From contig NC_016627.1 in assembly GCF_000237085.1 (NCBI RefSeq), positions 1,736,001 to 1,800,000 of the forward strand: a stretch of DNA of 64,000 nt, in the 5' to 3' direction. The translations under genes and the position numbers were made by a program. Positions 17,370-27,182 of the stretch are shown here, in pieces. This DNA is from Acetivibrio clariflavus DSM 19732 (GTDB lineage: Bacteria > Bacillota > Clostridia > Acetivibrionales > Acetivibrionaceae). Under the pieces are notes generated by a model that had not been told where the DNA came from, did not search any database, and worked only from the letters and a program-made list of their open reading frames with translations. Positions within the stretch are counted from its first letter, which is position 1; each line of letters starts with the position of its first letter.

Positions 17370-17663
17370 ATGAAGTATTTAATGATTGATTGGATTCATA
17401 ATTTTTCTGATGAACCAATTAAAATATATTCAGAAATTGATGAACAAAGAAATGAGATAAGAAAAGTTGAGTTGTTTAGAGATGGTAAAATAGGCTATGC
17501 AACTGAAACGATTGAGTTTGGTGGTTGTAGGTTGTCTATATACCCTATACCTGAAATTGAAGAAATAGCTACCGATCCTCAATTCAAGCCTATTGAGATA
17601 ACAAAAGAAGAATTTGAAAAAGTATGGCAGTCTAGAGTAAAAATTGAGTGTGAAAATATTTGA
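17370..17663 (+). CDS. DUF6881-type immunity protein
   Basis: A 97-residue acidic protein. WIHNFSDEPIKIYSEIDE, RKVELFRDGKIGYA and the C-terminal EITKEEFEKVW match my memory of DUF6881, small proteins found beside polymorphic toxins. It starts 19 bases after the HYD1 gene with an AGGAG ribosome binding site, so it is its probable antidote. Binding the toxin directly would be the simplest mode. Confidence 0.7.
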   Translation: MKYLMIDWIHNFSDEPIKIYSEIDEQRNEIRKVELFRDGKIGYATETIEFGGCRLSIYPIPEIEEIATDPQFKPIEITKEEFEKVWQSRVKIECENI

Positions 17664-17727
17664 AGTTATTAGAGAATGTAAAATAGTGTATAGAATAAAA
17701 TATATATAAAATTTATAATCTTATTAT

Positions 17728-17772
17728 AATGCCATTATATTATAGCACTTTGCTATGAAGTGGCATTTGTTT
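17728..17772 (+). terminator. Terminator-like hairpin after DUF6881 gene
   Basis: AATGCCA pairs with TGGCATT and an inner ATAGCA pairs with TGCTAT. TGTTTTAT follows. It would separate the macro-domain gene from the toxin/immunity transcript, at least in part. Confidence 0.65.
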
Positions 17773-17815
17773 TATATTTTGATGAACAATTAACAAATAA
17801 AGAAGGTGTTATAGA

Positions 17816-18283
17816 ATGCAAAAATTAAAGTATATTAAAGGTGATGCAACAAACCCTATTTCAAAAGGTGAAAAGATTATCTGTCATATATGTAATGATA
17901 TTGGTAGTTGGGGAAAAGGCTTTGTATTAGCTATTTCAAAACGTTGGAAAGAGCCTGAAATTGAATATCGTAAGTGGTATAGAGAAAAAAATAACTTTTT
18001 ACTTGGAGAAGTACAGTTTATAAGAGTTGAACAATATATAACAGTAGCAAATATGATAGGGCAGCATGGAATTAAAACTAGCTCAAAAGATGTACCAATT
18101 AGGTATGATGCTGTTGAAAAATGCTTGGAAAAAGTATGTTTAAAAGCAAAAGAACTGAATGCAAGTGTGCATATGCCAAGAATAGGATGTGGACTTGCTG
18201 GTGGTAAGTGGGAAAAAATTGAACCAATCATTATAAAAACTTTAGTAGCTAATGATATAGAAGTATTTGTGTATGATTTATAA
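17816..18283 (+). CDS. Macro-domain (ADP-ribose binding/hydrolase) protein
   Basis: A 155-residue single macro domain. YIKGDATNP, HICNDIGSWGKGFVLAIS, VANMIGQHG and HMPRIGCGLAGGKW correspond to the ADP-ribose-binding loops and the catalytic Asn/Asp/Gly positions of the Appr-1''-processing branch. Such enzymes remove or bind ADP-ribose. It lies ~150 bases after the immunity gene of an ADP-ribosyltransferase toxin, with its own ribosome binding site (AAGAAGGTG). That context suggests a second antidote reversing ADP-ribosylation, as DarG does for DarT. The family is secure; the antitoxin role is inference. Confidence 0.9.
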   Translation: MQKLKYIKGDATNPISKGEKIICHICNDIGSWGKGFVLAISKRWKEPEIEYRKWYREKNNFLLGEVQFIRVEQYITVANMIGQHGIKTSSKDVPIRYDAVEKCLEKVCLKAKELNASVHMPRIGCGLAGGKWEKIEPIIIKTLVANDIEVFVYDL

Positions 18284-18368
18284 AAATTACTTGCTTATTT
18301 TTCTATGACGTGGGTATTAGGGAACAATAACTTATAATGTAGATTATTTATTCGCTTTTACTAATACC
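18284..18368. other. Short spacer
   Basis: No gene or clear signal is seen between the macro-domain gene and the following toxin remnant. The upstream Rhs part of that remnant is missing. Confidence 0.4.
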
Positions 18369-18731
18369 ATGATGTCTAGTATAACGGCAGCTAAACTGGC
18401 AGTTACATTAAGTAAAGCAGGTACAGCAGGGTATATCACATATAAAACAGCAATGCATAATTCATTAGTACTTTTAGCAGTCACTGGAATGGGAATTGCT
18501 TTAAATGCTACTACAAAAGAACAAGTTTTTACTAATGCAGTGACAGAAGGATTTAAAGCAGGATTTGCTGCAATAAAAACTGGAGGAAAAATGGAATTGA
18601 TAACGAGAAAACGAGTAGTATCTGAAAGGGAAGTAACCTAAGTAATCAGACGAGAGAGCAATGTTAGACAAAAGATAATCAATGGCAGAATTAAAGCACT
18701 TGAGAAACATATACAAAAGCAAATTGGATAA
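18369..18731 (+). pseudogene. Toxin tip remnant interrupted by an in-frame stop
   Basis: The frame codes for a hydrophobic, Ala/Thr-rich segment (TAAKLAVTLSKAGTAGYITYK, then ATTKEQVFTNAVTEGFKAGFAA), as often seen before toxin tips, then a basic end. A TAA at 18639-18641 stops it, yet the same frame continues with RRESNVRQKIINGRIKALEKHIQKQ and stops at 18731. The continuing similarity to a plausible coiled-coil toxin end suggests a nonsense change. No Rhs core is attached. The gene is next to a small immunity-like gene. Confidence 0.5.
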
Positions 18732-18777
18732 TTAGAAAAGATAAAAGAATAATTAAAAAAAATCGAGGTGATATAGA

Positions 18778-19089
18778 GTGAAAATATCTATATCAATAAA
18801 TGAGTTAAAAAACTTATGCCGGTTATTGTTAGATAAAGCGGAGAAAATTGGGTTCAAAGAAATTGAATTTGATGTGGATAATTACTGGTTTGTTTCGTCT
18901 GATGAAAGGAAAGTTTTCAAAGAAAATACACCAAGTCTTTGTGTTGGTTCAATTACAGATGACATCCAAAACCTAAGAAAGGTATTAGATAAAACTAATC
19001 CTTCAACATCAGTAGATTTTGATAGACTTGCAAATGTGTTAATTGCTGTAGGAGAAAAAATAAGCTGTTCTGATAAGGTTTACTTGTAA
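18778..19089 (+). CDS. Putative immunity protein
   Basis: A 103-residue acidic protein starting at GTG, with GAGGTG 8-10 bases upstream. The pattern MKISISINELKNLCRLLLDKAEKIG...ELDVDNYWFV-like followed by SLCVGSITDDIQNLRKVLD resembles a common family of small immunity proteins in contact-dependent and Rhs loci; I cannot give a number. It follows the broken toxin tip and presumably protects against it or its intact relatives. Confidence 0.55.
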   Translation: MKISISINELKNLCRLLLDKAEKIGFKEIEFDVDNYWFVSSDERKVFKENTPSLCVGSITDDIQNLRKVLDKTNPSTSVDFDRLANVLIAVGEKISCSDKVYL

Positions 19090-19172
19090 GTTAATAATAC
19101 CTGATTTTTGAGACAATACCCGACAAGCTAACAAAACAACAAGCAGTGATTATTTGCAACGTTACCGTCAAA

Positions 19173-19575
19173 ATGTGTCCTGAAAATGAAATTGCGACAA
19201 AAGGATGGATAATAAAAGCAATGAATCATGCTTAGTAGGAGATGAGAGTAGGTCCCTCGAAATTGGCATCCAGGTGCAGGTTTCAAACTGCTTGTTGGTG
19301 CTGCAGACAAAAGCTATGGTATTGAGCATAACAGGAAAAGGTTGATGAATTAATCAAGTGCGTGCCAGGAATCTGAATGAAAATGAACAATCGAGGAAGC
19401 GTTGTTAATACATAAATACAGGTAAAACTAGGTGTTTTTGACAAAGTGGGATAAATGTCAAGGAAACCTAATTACTGCTCAGATGGCTGCTGGAGGAAAA
19501 GTTGCAGGAGCTTGGCACAGACTCTTACAAGGAGCAGGAGAAGTCTGAGCTCTAATGTAAAGTGAAAAATCCAAG
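19173..19575 (+). mobile_element. Group II intron 5' fragment, copy A
   Basis: About 400 bases match the 5' half (domain I) of the intron at 29157: the start TGTGTCCTGA (first G changed to A), CAGGTGCAGGTTTCAAACTG, and a TTTGAC loop. It is preceded at 19161 by GTTACCGTCAAA, a one-base variant of the IS66 end. Similarity stops at 19575 exactly where an Rhs coding sequence begins. Domains II-VI and the reverse transcriptase are missing. Confidence 0.8.
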
Positions 19576-19577
19576 TA

Positions 19578-22500
19578 ATTGAGGCATATAAATACGACGC
19601 CAACGGAAATGTAATAAAAAAGGTTGATGGTGAGGCATATAATAAGGCTTATGAGAATGCTGTAAATCAACAGAAATCAGTAGCTGTTGAAGATTTGATC
19701 AATGATGCTTATGGTGTAGAGTATACCTATAACTTTGCAAACCAATTGGAAACCGTTAAGAATCCTGAATTTACAGGAGCTAACGGTATGAATTTCAATC
19801 AGAAATACGCCTATGACGGTCTTGGAAGAGTAGTTAGTGAAACAACAGCCCATGGATTAAATAAAACGTTGATGATTGAAAATGTGAATGCACCAGTACA
19901 GGTATCCGGCTTATATTACAGCATTACAAAATACTTTTATGATGATGTAAACAGAAAATTGGATGTTAATGTAATAGGAAATGTGGATAACCCTGCATAC
20001 ACTGAAGATAGGATTAAGACTGAGTATTATGACTATGCAGGAAATATTAAAAAGACTGTAGATGCCAATGGAAATGAGATATCTTATGAGTATAACAGCA
20101 TGGGATTGCAAAGAAGTGTAACTTATCCGGGAGATTCATCAATACCTACTAATACTGTAGTGTATAAGTATGACTCAATGGGTAACCTAAGGTATCAAAA
20201 AGACAGTGTCGGAAATGTAAAAGAATATGAATATGACCTCTTTGGCCGTGTAACAAGTGAAAAGATATATGGCATAGACGGTGATGCCAATGAAACAGAG
20301 GTACGTTATTGGTATGATCTGTATGGAAACGTTAAGTACAAGATAGATGCCAATAATACCGTTACAAAATATGAATATGATGAGTTGGGAAGACTTACAA
20401 GAAGTGTAGTGGATAATATTAAATTAATAGATCCTGCTACAGGAGTTGACAGTACAACCCGTACATCAACCCATGAAACATTAAAATACTACGATAAAAA
20501 CGGCAATGTACTACATGAAGTTACAAAAGTAACTGAAAAAGATACTGTCAGCAACACTGCAAAGTCATCTTACAGCGTGAATTCCTATGAATACGATGGC
20601 ATGGGAAGACTTGTAAGCAAAATTGACCCTGTCGGAAATATAATCGAAAAGATAAACTACAACAGAAACAGTGCACAAATAGAGTCCTACGACGGAGAAG
20701 ACCATAAAAAGACCTTTGAATACAATAAGGACGGAAAACTAAGTGTAATAAAACAAAGAAATGAATCGGGAGAATATATAGTATCACAGCAGTACTATGA
20801 TGCAAAGGGCAATGTTGCCTATGTTATAGATGGAAGAGAAAATATTACGGTATACAACTATGATGAGCAAGACAATTTAACCGGTGTAAGTTCCTATGCA
20901 AAAGTAAAGGAAGGGGTATACAAACTAACCGATACCACAAGATATATCTATGACAAAAACGGAAATATGAAGAGCCAGGAGATTAACGGTATTGTAACAA
21001 ATACCTTCAATTACAATGCGAGAAACCTGGTAATGGAAAAAGAATATCCCGGAACATCAAATAATATTGTAAGTTATTACTACTATGCCGATGGAAATGT
21101 AAAAGAGGTAATTGACAGGAAAAATATTAAAACCCAATACAAGTACAACCCACAAGGATTAGTTGTAGAAGAAAAAGCAGTACAGATAGGAGCTAACGGA
21201 ACAGAGCAAAGCTATACAAAGAAAAACTATGAATATGATCCTACAGGAAATCAATTGAAGTCAATATTGATTTCTTCCACAACTACTGAAGTAGTAGAAA
21301 GAACTTATGATGAATTGGGCAGAGTAAAGACAAAAGGTGTTTCAAATGTAGAAGGAAAGATACTGTACATATATGACATTGTAACAAGTGATGGACTAAC
21401 AGCAGAGACTTCTATTGACCAGAAGAACAACATAACCACAAAAGTATATGATAAAGCCGGAAGACTAGCCTTTGTGAAAAACGGTGATATCAACGCAGAA
21501 AATATAGCAGAATACGACTATTACAAAAACGGAGCAGCAAAGAGTGTAATTTATGCCGGTGGTGCAAGGGAAGACTATATATATTATCCGGACGGAAGAC
21601 TTAAATCCCTTGTAAATACCGACAATAAAGGTGTAGCCTTTGAAAGCTATGTATATACCTATGATGCAAATGGCAATATGCTTTCAAAAGAAGATAAAAA
21701 AGGAATAACGACTTATACCTATGACAATCTCAACCGCTTGAAGACAGTGGATGAGAAATATAGCGGAAAAGTTACTGAGTATACCTATGATAAGTTAGGA
21801 AATAGAAGTACAGCGAAAATAAAAGAAAATGGTATAATAATTGAAGAAGTTTACAAATACAATTATGATTTAAATCAATTGACTTCTGTAATTACAAAGA
21901 AAAACGGAGTAGCAATTTCAACAACAAATTATGAGTATGATGCAAACGGTAATCTGACAAGCTCAGTTACAGACGGAGAGACAACTACATATGCTTACGA
22001 TGAATTTAACCAGCTTATAAGTGTAGATGGTGCAAAATATAGTTACAATGCAGAAGGCTACAGAGTAAGCAAGAATGTAAACGGATCTTTGACAAGGTAT
22101 ATATATGAATATGATAAGGTTGTATTGGAAATCAATGCTGCCGGAAACCAAGTAGGTAGAAACATCTATGGCACAAACCTGTTAATGAGAACTGCCGATG
22201 GGCAAAGTTACTACTACATGTACAACGGTCATGCCGATGTGACAGCACTGATTAATGCTGCAACAGGCAATATAGACGCTACCTACTACTATGATGCTTT
22301 TGGTAACATAGTAGAATCAACCGGTGTGGCAAAGGATAAAAACTCTATCCTATATGCTGGCTACCAATATGACAAAGAAACAGGGCTATATTATCTCAAC
22401 GCTAGAATGTATGATCCCAAAATAGCAAGGTTCCTGCAGGAGGATACATATACCGGTGACCCTAATGATCCGTTGAGTTTGAATTTGTACACTTATTGTG

Positions 22501-23801
22501 CAAATAACCCATTAATATACTATGATCCAACAGGACATAGTTGGATATCAGACAAAATTAATGATTATAAAGAAGCATTTAGAATACTATTCCTTGCATC
22601 AGAAGAAGAACGGTATGAAGCATTTAGACTTATTTATGAATATGGTGATAATAGTGTTTACACAAATGTTGTGACTAGCATTGCTTATGGAATGGCTGAA
22701 GCTGGTGACGCATTTAAAGATCCAGTGAAACAAATGGAAGAAAATAACGCAATATTGGATTCTGTGCTTTCTAATGACTTAGGATTAAAGGATTCGAAAG
22801 TCTACAATATTGCCAAAAAGGTTTTTGGTAAGGAAATAAAGAAGGTTGAAGCTGGAGCAATATATTGCGTAAATATGGTTAAGGGTGTTGGAATGCTTGG
22901 TTATAGCATTGCAAATAATCAATATAACCAAACAAAGTTTTTGTTTAATACTGCAAGCTTTCTTACAGGAAATGCTAGCTATGAGGCATGGCAAAAATCA
23001 GCAGCTGACTATTATAACAGCCAAATGAACATGTTAAATATGCCTGCTAATATAGTTTTAGGAGCTATAAATGATGTTGGAACGCTCTTAAATCCCCAAA
23101 AAGCATATGATTTTTTCATTAACCCTGATGCGAGCTTAGCATCTATAGCAGAATATCAATCAGCAGGATTAAATACTGCTATGTGGGCAATACCAGCAGG
23201 AAAAGCATTACCAAAGTTTAAGGCAGGTTTTACAGAAGCGTTTAATGCGGCATGGTCAAAAGGAATGTCAGAATCATATGCTTTAGCTACAGAGCTTGGT
23301 CCAGTTGGTGGAGGAACATTTAAACCTCAAGTATTCGCTGATGCATTACGTCAAGGCATTAAAGGCGGTATTTCGTACATTAAGAATGGTGGAAATGCGA
23401 TAGTTGGCAAAAGTAAGCCAGAAGTTTACGTTCGTTATTCTTCAGAAGCAGAAGCATTGGCAACTAAAGAAGCAGGAGGACTTGTGCCTAAAATACACAA
23501 TAATGGTAGTGTTTCAAGAGGTGCTAAATGGATTTCTGAAGAGGGCAAGTCACGCGTAGTAAGAAATTTAGGAAAAACAAGTAATTATACTTATAAAATA
23601 ACGATGAAATTAAAGGCTGGTACAAAACAATGGCTTGAGTCCATGGCGATAATGTATGATGAATTAATTGGTGGAGAATCAAATAATGCTGGTAATGTAT
23701 TTTTAAAATCTAATGAGGTGGGGTCATATGGTATAGGTGCAGATTTGCTTGCAGAGTTCAATAGCCGTATAATTGACATAATAATAGAAAAAATTAAATA
23801 A
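19578..23801 (+). CDS. Rhs protein, 5' truncated, with unnamed (TreTu-like?) toxin tip
   Basis: A long run of YD-repeats (YEYDxxGN and variants) spans about 950 residues and ends at the RHS core boundary ...PLIYYDPTGH near 22540. The variable part follows: ~300 mostly helical residues, then a tip of ~125 residues with VYVRYSSEAEALATKEAGGLV, RGAKWISEEGK and YTYKITMKLKAGTKQWL in separate blocks. The tip resembles Rhs tips in which an RYSS/KWIS motif pair suggests an ADP-ribosyltransferase-like fold such as TreTu, but this is uncertain. The 5' end is cut by a group II intron fragment; an in-frame stop lies at 19563-19565, and the first start candidate is TTG 19695. It carries no secretion part. 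Confidence 0.85.
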   Translation: MEAYKYDANGNVIKKVDGEAYNKAYENAVNQQKSVAVEDLINDAYGVEYTYNFANQLETVKNPEFTGANGMNFNQKYAYDGLGRVVSETTAHGLNKTLMIENVNAPVQVSGLYYSITKYFYDDVNRKLDVNVIGNVDNPAYTEDRIKTEYYDYAGNIKKTVDANGNEISYEYNSMGLQRSVTYPGDSSIPTNTVVYKYDSMGNLRYQKDSVGNVKEYEYDLFGRVTSEKIYGIDGDANETEVRYWYDLYGNVKYKIDANNTVTKYEYDELGRLTRSVVDNIKLIDPATGVDSTTRTSTHETLKYYDKNGNVLHEVTKVTEKDTVSNTAKSSYSVNSYEYDGMGRLVSKIDPVGNIIEKINYNRNSAQIESYDGEDHKKTFEYNKDGKLSVIKQRNESGEYIVSQQYYDAKGNVAYVIDGRENITVYNYDEQDNLTGVSSYAKVKEGVYKLTDTTRYIYDKNGNMKSQEINGIVTNTFNYNARNLVMEKEYPGTSNNIVSYYYYADGNVKEVIDRKNIKTQYKYNPQGLVVEEKAVQIGANGTEQSYTKKNYEYDPTGNQLKSILISSTTTEVVERTYDELGRVKTKGVSNVEGKILYIYDIVTSDGLTAETSIDQKNNITTKVYDKAGRLAFVKNGDINAENIAEYDYYKNGAAKSVIYAGGAREDYIYYPDGRLKSLVNTDNKGVAFESYVYTYDANGNMLSKEDKKGITTYTYDNLNRLKTVDEKYSGKVTEYTYDKLGNRSTAKIKENGIIIEEVYKYNYDLNQLTSVITKKNGVAISTTNYEYDANGNLTSSVTDGETTTYAYDEFNQLISVDGAKYSYNAEGYRVSKNVNGSLTRYIYEYDKVVLEINAAGNQVGRNIYGTNLLMRTADGQSYYYMYNGHADVTALINAATGNIDATYYYDAFGNIVESTGVAKDKNSILYAGYQYDKETGLYYLNARMYDPKIARFLQEDTYTGDPNDPLSLNLYTYCANNPLIYYDPTGHSWISDKINDYKEAFRILFLASEEERYEAFRLIYEYGDNSVYTNVVTSIAYGMAEAGDAFKDPVKQMEENNAILDSVLSNDLGLKDSKVYNIAKKVFGKEIKKVEAGAIYCVNMVKGVGMLGYSIANNQYNQTKFLFNTASFLTGNASYEAWQKSAADYYNSQMNMLNMPANIVLGAINDVGTLLNPQKAYDFFINPDASLASIAEYQSAGLNTAMWAIPAGKALPKFKAGFTEAFNAAWSKGMSESYALATELGPVGGGTFKPQVFADALRQGIKGGISYIKNGGNAIVGKSKPEVYVRYSSEAEALATKEAGGLVPKIHNNGSVSRGAKWISEEGKSRVVRNLGKTSNYTYKITMKLKAGTKQWLESMAIMYDELIGGESNNAGNVFLKSNEVGSYGIGADLLAEFNSRIIDIIIEKIK

Positions 23802-23821
23802 CAGATAGGAGAAAGATGTAA

Positions 23822-24211
23822 ATGATAGAAAAGAAAGATGATTTTATCAGAGAAATACTTAGTATATCACAGAGTGTTGTGGAAAAAGAAAAAGTTGATT
23901 ATAATGTAGAAAAGTTTAAAGAAAGTTTTTTTAGACAATCATCTCATTCACCAGAAAACTTAGAAAGCATGAATTATATAGAATATGGTGCTGTAAGAAT
24001 TAAATATCTAGGAAATCGCAGAGTATTTGGACTGAAAGTAAAAGATAAAGATATCTTACTGTCAGACATCATTTACTTTCTTGAAAGTGATGAAATATGT
24101 AGAATAATTAAAAATGAGTTTCCTGAGCTTACAGTTAAGGAGATCGAAGCAGTCCAGCGTGTTTTTACAATAATTATGTCAGGATTAGAGTGCTTAGAAT
24201 TAGATGATTAA
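23822..24211 (+). CDS. Putative immunity protein for the Rhs tip
   Basis: A 129-residue protein, acidic and mostly helical, 20 bases after the Rhs stop (RBS AGGAGA). It contains YIEYGAVRIKYLGNRRVFGLKVKD, split here into YIEYGAVRIKYLG and RRVFGLKVKD. I recognise no family. Position and size fit immunity. A terminator follows closely. Confidence 0.6.
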   Translation: MIEKKDDFIREILSISQSVVEKEKVDYNVEKFKESFFRQSSHSPENLESMNYIEYGAVRIKYLGNRRVFGLKVKDKDILLSDIIYFLESDEICRIIKNEFPELTVKEIEAVQRVFTIIMSGLECLELDD

Positions 24212-24237
24212 ACATATTAAATTAACACATTAAATTA

Positions 24238-24263
24238 GGGTAGGAATAAAAACCTACCTTTTT
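24238..24263 (+). terminator. Terminator after immunity gene
   Basis: GGTAGG pairs with CCTACC around an A-rich loop, followed by five T residues. Confidence 0.75.
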
Positions 24264-24400
24264 GTATTTCTCCTTTGGGCATTTCGTAAGCGGTGGAACA
24301 AATACCGTAGTGTAAAGTAACCGTCAAATAGATCATCACATAGTAAAATGGTTGCATAGTTGATACAATCACTGTAAAAAAGAATAAACGGAGTGATTGT

Positions 24401-24754
24401 ATGGACATGGAAAAAGTAACAACTGAACAACAATTATCTAGGTGGGCACAATTAATACAAAACCGGCTTGAAAGTGGGCAAAGTATCAAAGAGTTTTGCC
24501 GAACGAATGGAGTAAGCAAAGCTACATACTACTATTGGCAAAAGAAAGTCAGTGAAGCAAAGTGTACAGTAGTTGAAGAAGTAAAAGAATCCAAAATCGA
24601 AGTACCAAGTGGATGGATGCAGCTTGCATCGAAACCGGTGTACCCTGCAAAAGCTACACTGGAAATTAAAATTAATGGCTGTAATGTCACTGTAAATACG
24701 GAAACAGACTTAGAATTATTGAAAAAAGTTTGCCAGGTGTTGATGTCGTTATGA
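24401..24754 (+). CDS. tnpA: IS66 TnpA, copy C
   Basis: A 117-residue ORF1 protein with an intact helix-turn-helix. It differs from copy B at one residue (EES for EEP). It is coupled to tnpB by ATGA. Confidence 0.9.
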   Translation: MDMEKVTTEQQLSRWAQLIQNRLESGQSIKEFCRTNGVSKATYYYWQKKVSEAKCTVVEEVKESKIEVPSGWMQLASKPVYPAKATLEIKINGCNVTVNTETDLELLKKVCQVLMSL

Positions 24755-25104
24755 TAAGATGGAATGAAAAACCAGTGTATCTTTGCTGTAGATATACGGA
24801 TATGAGGAAATCTATCAACGGATTAATAACACTGGTACAAGAAAGTTTCTCACTTGATCCGTTTATGAATGCACTGTTTGTGTTCTGTAACAGAAATAGA
24901 AACAGGATAAAAATCCTTGAATGGGATGGAGATGGGTTTTGGCTGTACTTTAAGAGGCTAGAACGAGGGCGATTTCGCTGGCCAACAGAAGAAGATTCAA
25001 CCACAATGCTTCTTGATGTAAACGAATTAGCTTGTCTTATTGATAGTGCCAGATTAGAGAAAAAGCTCAGGAGAAAGGAAGTTTTAGAGCGTCAAATTTC
25101 GTAA
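24751..25104 (+). CDS. tnpB: IS66 TnpB, copy C
   Basis: An intact IS66 ORF2 protein, MIRWNEKPVYLC to LERQIS. It is the same as copy B except at the end. Confidence 0.9.
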   Translation: MIRWNEKPVYLCCRYTDMRKSINGLITLVQESFSLDPFMNALFVFCNRNRNRIKILEWDGDGFWLYFKRLERGRFRWPTEEDSTTMLLDVNELACLIDSARLEKKLRRKEVLERQIS

Positions 25105-25168
25105 GAAGAAATTCAAAAAAAGGATCAAAAAGCTGGATTTAATGTAATTTTTATGGTAATATTATCCC

Positions 25169-26774
25169 ATGAAGAGACAAGAAATTTCAGTAGAAAAATT
25201 ACTTAATATAATTGAAGAAAAGGAACGAAGGATAGCTGAATTGGAACAACAAGTCCAATGGTTTATGGAACAAATACGCCTTTCAAAGCATAAACAATTC
25301 GGTGTATCCAGTGAACAAACAAAGATTGAACAAATCAATCTTTTTAATAATGAAGAGGAAGAGACTCATAATTTAGCTATTACCGAGCAAGAAAGGATAG
25401 AAGTAAAAGCTCATTACCGTAAGAGAACACGTCTAACAACAGATAAACTTCCTGAAGATTTACCGGTGGAGGTAATAGAGCACAAGTTACCCGAAAAGGG
25501 ATGTATTTGCCAGGAATGCGGTAGTGAATTGCATACAATGGGAAAGGAAACTCGTGATGAGTTGAAGATTATTCCGGCAAAAGCGGTAATAGTGCGTCAT
25601 ATTAGGCATGTTTATTCATGCCGGAACTGTGAAAAAACATCCGACCATACTTCCATTGTAAAGGCAGATATACCGGAACCGGTCATAAAGGGAAGTTTTG
25701 CATCTCCTGAGACAATTGCCCATATAGCTACACAAAAATTCATGATGGGGTCTCCCTTATATCGTCAGGAGCAGGAATGGAAACAAAATGGCATTGAGAT
25801 ATCAAGGCAGACAATGTCAAATTGGTTGATAAAAGCCTGTGAGAATTGGCTGGAACCGATATATGAGGAGATGAAGAAACGGCTGTGTGAGCATGAGGTA
25901 CTGCATGCAGATGAAACAGTGGTACAGGTGCTAAAAGAACCAGGGAAGGCGGCACAGTCGAAGAGTTACATGTGGCTGTACCGAACGAGCGGGGAGGCAA
26001 AACATCAGATAATACTTTATGACTACCAGCCGGACAGAAAACATATACATCCGGAGGAATTTCTAAAAGAATTTAGTGGATATTTACATGCAGACGGATA
26101 TAACGGGTATTACAAGCTGCCCGAAAAATTACTGTAATAGGTTGTTGGGCCCATGTACGGCGAAAGTTTTTTGAAGCGATGGAAGCCCTGCCCAAAGAAA
26201 AGCAAGCAACATCTAATGCAGCAAAGGGAGTAACATATTGTGATAAACTGTTTCATTTAGAGAAACAGTTTGCATTGCTATGCCCGGAAACCCGGTTAAA
26301 AGAACGAGAGAAGCAATCAAAGCCTATCATAGATGAATTTTATGATTGGATAAGAAATTAAATGTACTACCCAAAACCCATCTGGGTAAAGCAGTACAAT
26401 ATGCGCAGTCCCAGCGAAAATATCTTGAGAGGTATATACTGGATGGACGATTGGAGATATCAAATAACCGTGCAGAGCGAAGTATAAAGCCTTTCGTAAT
26501 CGGACGGAAGAATTGGCTTTTCAGTAATACGCCAGGTGGTGCGAGAACGAGCGCGGTGTATTACAGTCTTGTTGAAACAGCAAAAGAGAATGGATTGAAT
26601 CCTTTTGAATATTTGTCATGGATATTTAGTCAAGCCCCTAATCTAGGGAAGCCTGGTTATGTGAGCACATTTGCTGATTTTCTGCCTGGTAGAATGAAAA
26701 TACCTGCTAAGGTGTTTATACCGCAATCCAAAAGAACAGAGCCTGAGAAATATGCGTGGGAGGAAGATGAATGA
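25169..26774 (+). pseudogene. tnpC: IS66 TnpC, copy C, frameshifted
   Basis: The frame is intact for 322 residues, including the zinc ribbon and the first two catalytic Asp motifs (HADETV, ADGYNGYY). It then loses one A near 26127 (CCCGAAAAATTAC for CCCGAAAAAATTAC) and a second A near 26357 (AAGAAATTAAATG for AAGAAAATTAAATG). Both lesions are single-base deletions in A-runs. The catalytic Glu region lies in the last segment (26346-26774). Confidence 0.85.
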
Positions 26775-27055
26775 AAGTTGGAAAACATACGATATTTATG
26801 ATCAAATTTATCACGTATTTTATTAATGGGGGAATAGAGAGGTATTTATTTGATATAGATTATTCTGGTTATGTAATAGAGCATTTTCCATATATGGAGA
26901 ATGAGAACAGCGAATTAGCAGAAAGATTTGCTTATACTGTGGATCAGGCATATGAACTCGGAACATCTCTTGGTTTGTCAGATGAAGAGTTCAGAATGGA
27001 AATTGCCAATGCTTTCAATGAATGGTTGGGTGAAAAAAGACCCAACTTAATTTAG
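26771..27055 (+). CDS. Small fourth gene of IS66 copy C
   Basis: A 94-residue protein MKVGKHTIFMIKF..., intact, with ATGA overlap to tnpC. It is identical in sequence to the copy D product. Function unknown. Confidence 0.7.
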   Translation: MKVGKHTIFMIKFITYFINGGIERYLFDIDYSGYVIEHFPYMENENSELAERFAYTVDQAYELGTSLGLSDEEFRMEIANAFNEWLGEKRPNLI

Positions 27056-27182
27056 ATGCACATAGGTTGTAAAAATTAAAGATTAAGTTTTGGTTGAAAA
27101 AGTTTTATCGATTTACAAAACTTTTCCAACCATTTTTATTAATGATTGTGTCATTCATGTGCGGGCCTGTTTGACGCTTACG

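Larger units (their letters stand above)
24317..27181 (+). mobile_element. IS66-family insertion sequence, copy C
   Basis: Ends GTAACCGTCAAA and TTTGACGCTTAC flank tnpA, tnpB, a frameshifted tnpC and the fourth gene. It is nearly identical to copy B. The right end enters an Rhs coding sequence in the core (27183). Flanking octamers AGTGTAAA and GAAGATTG do not match. The six bases TGTAAA before the left end also occur at the end of the 62-bp repeat before copy B. Confidence 0.95.

Noticed and set aside
27090..27181. Same IS66-derived start fused to the Rhs fragment after copy C
   Set aside because: The sequence is the right end of the IS, so it does not belong to the Rhs gene. Whether it provides translation is unknown.
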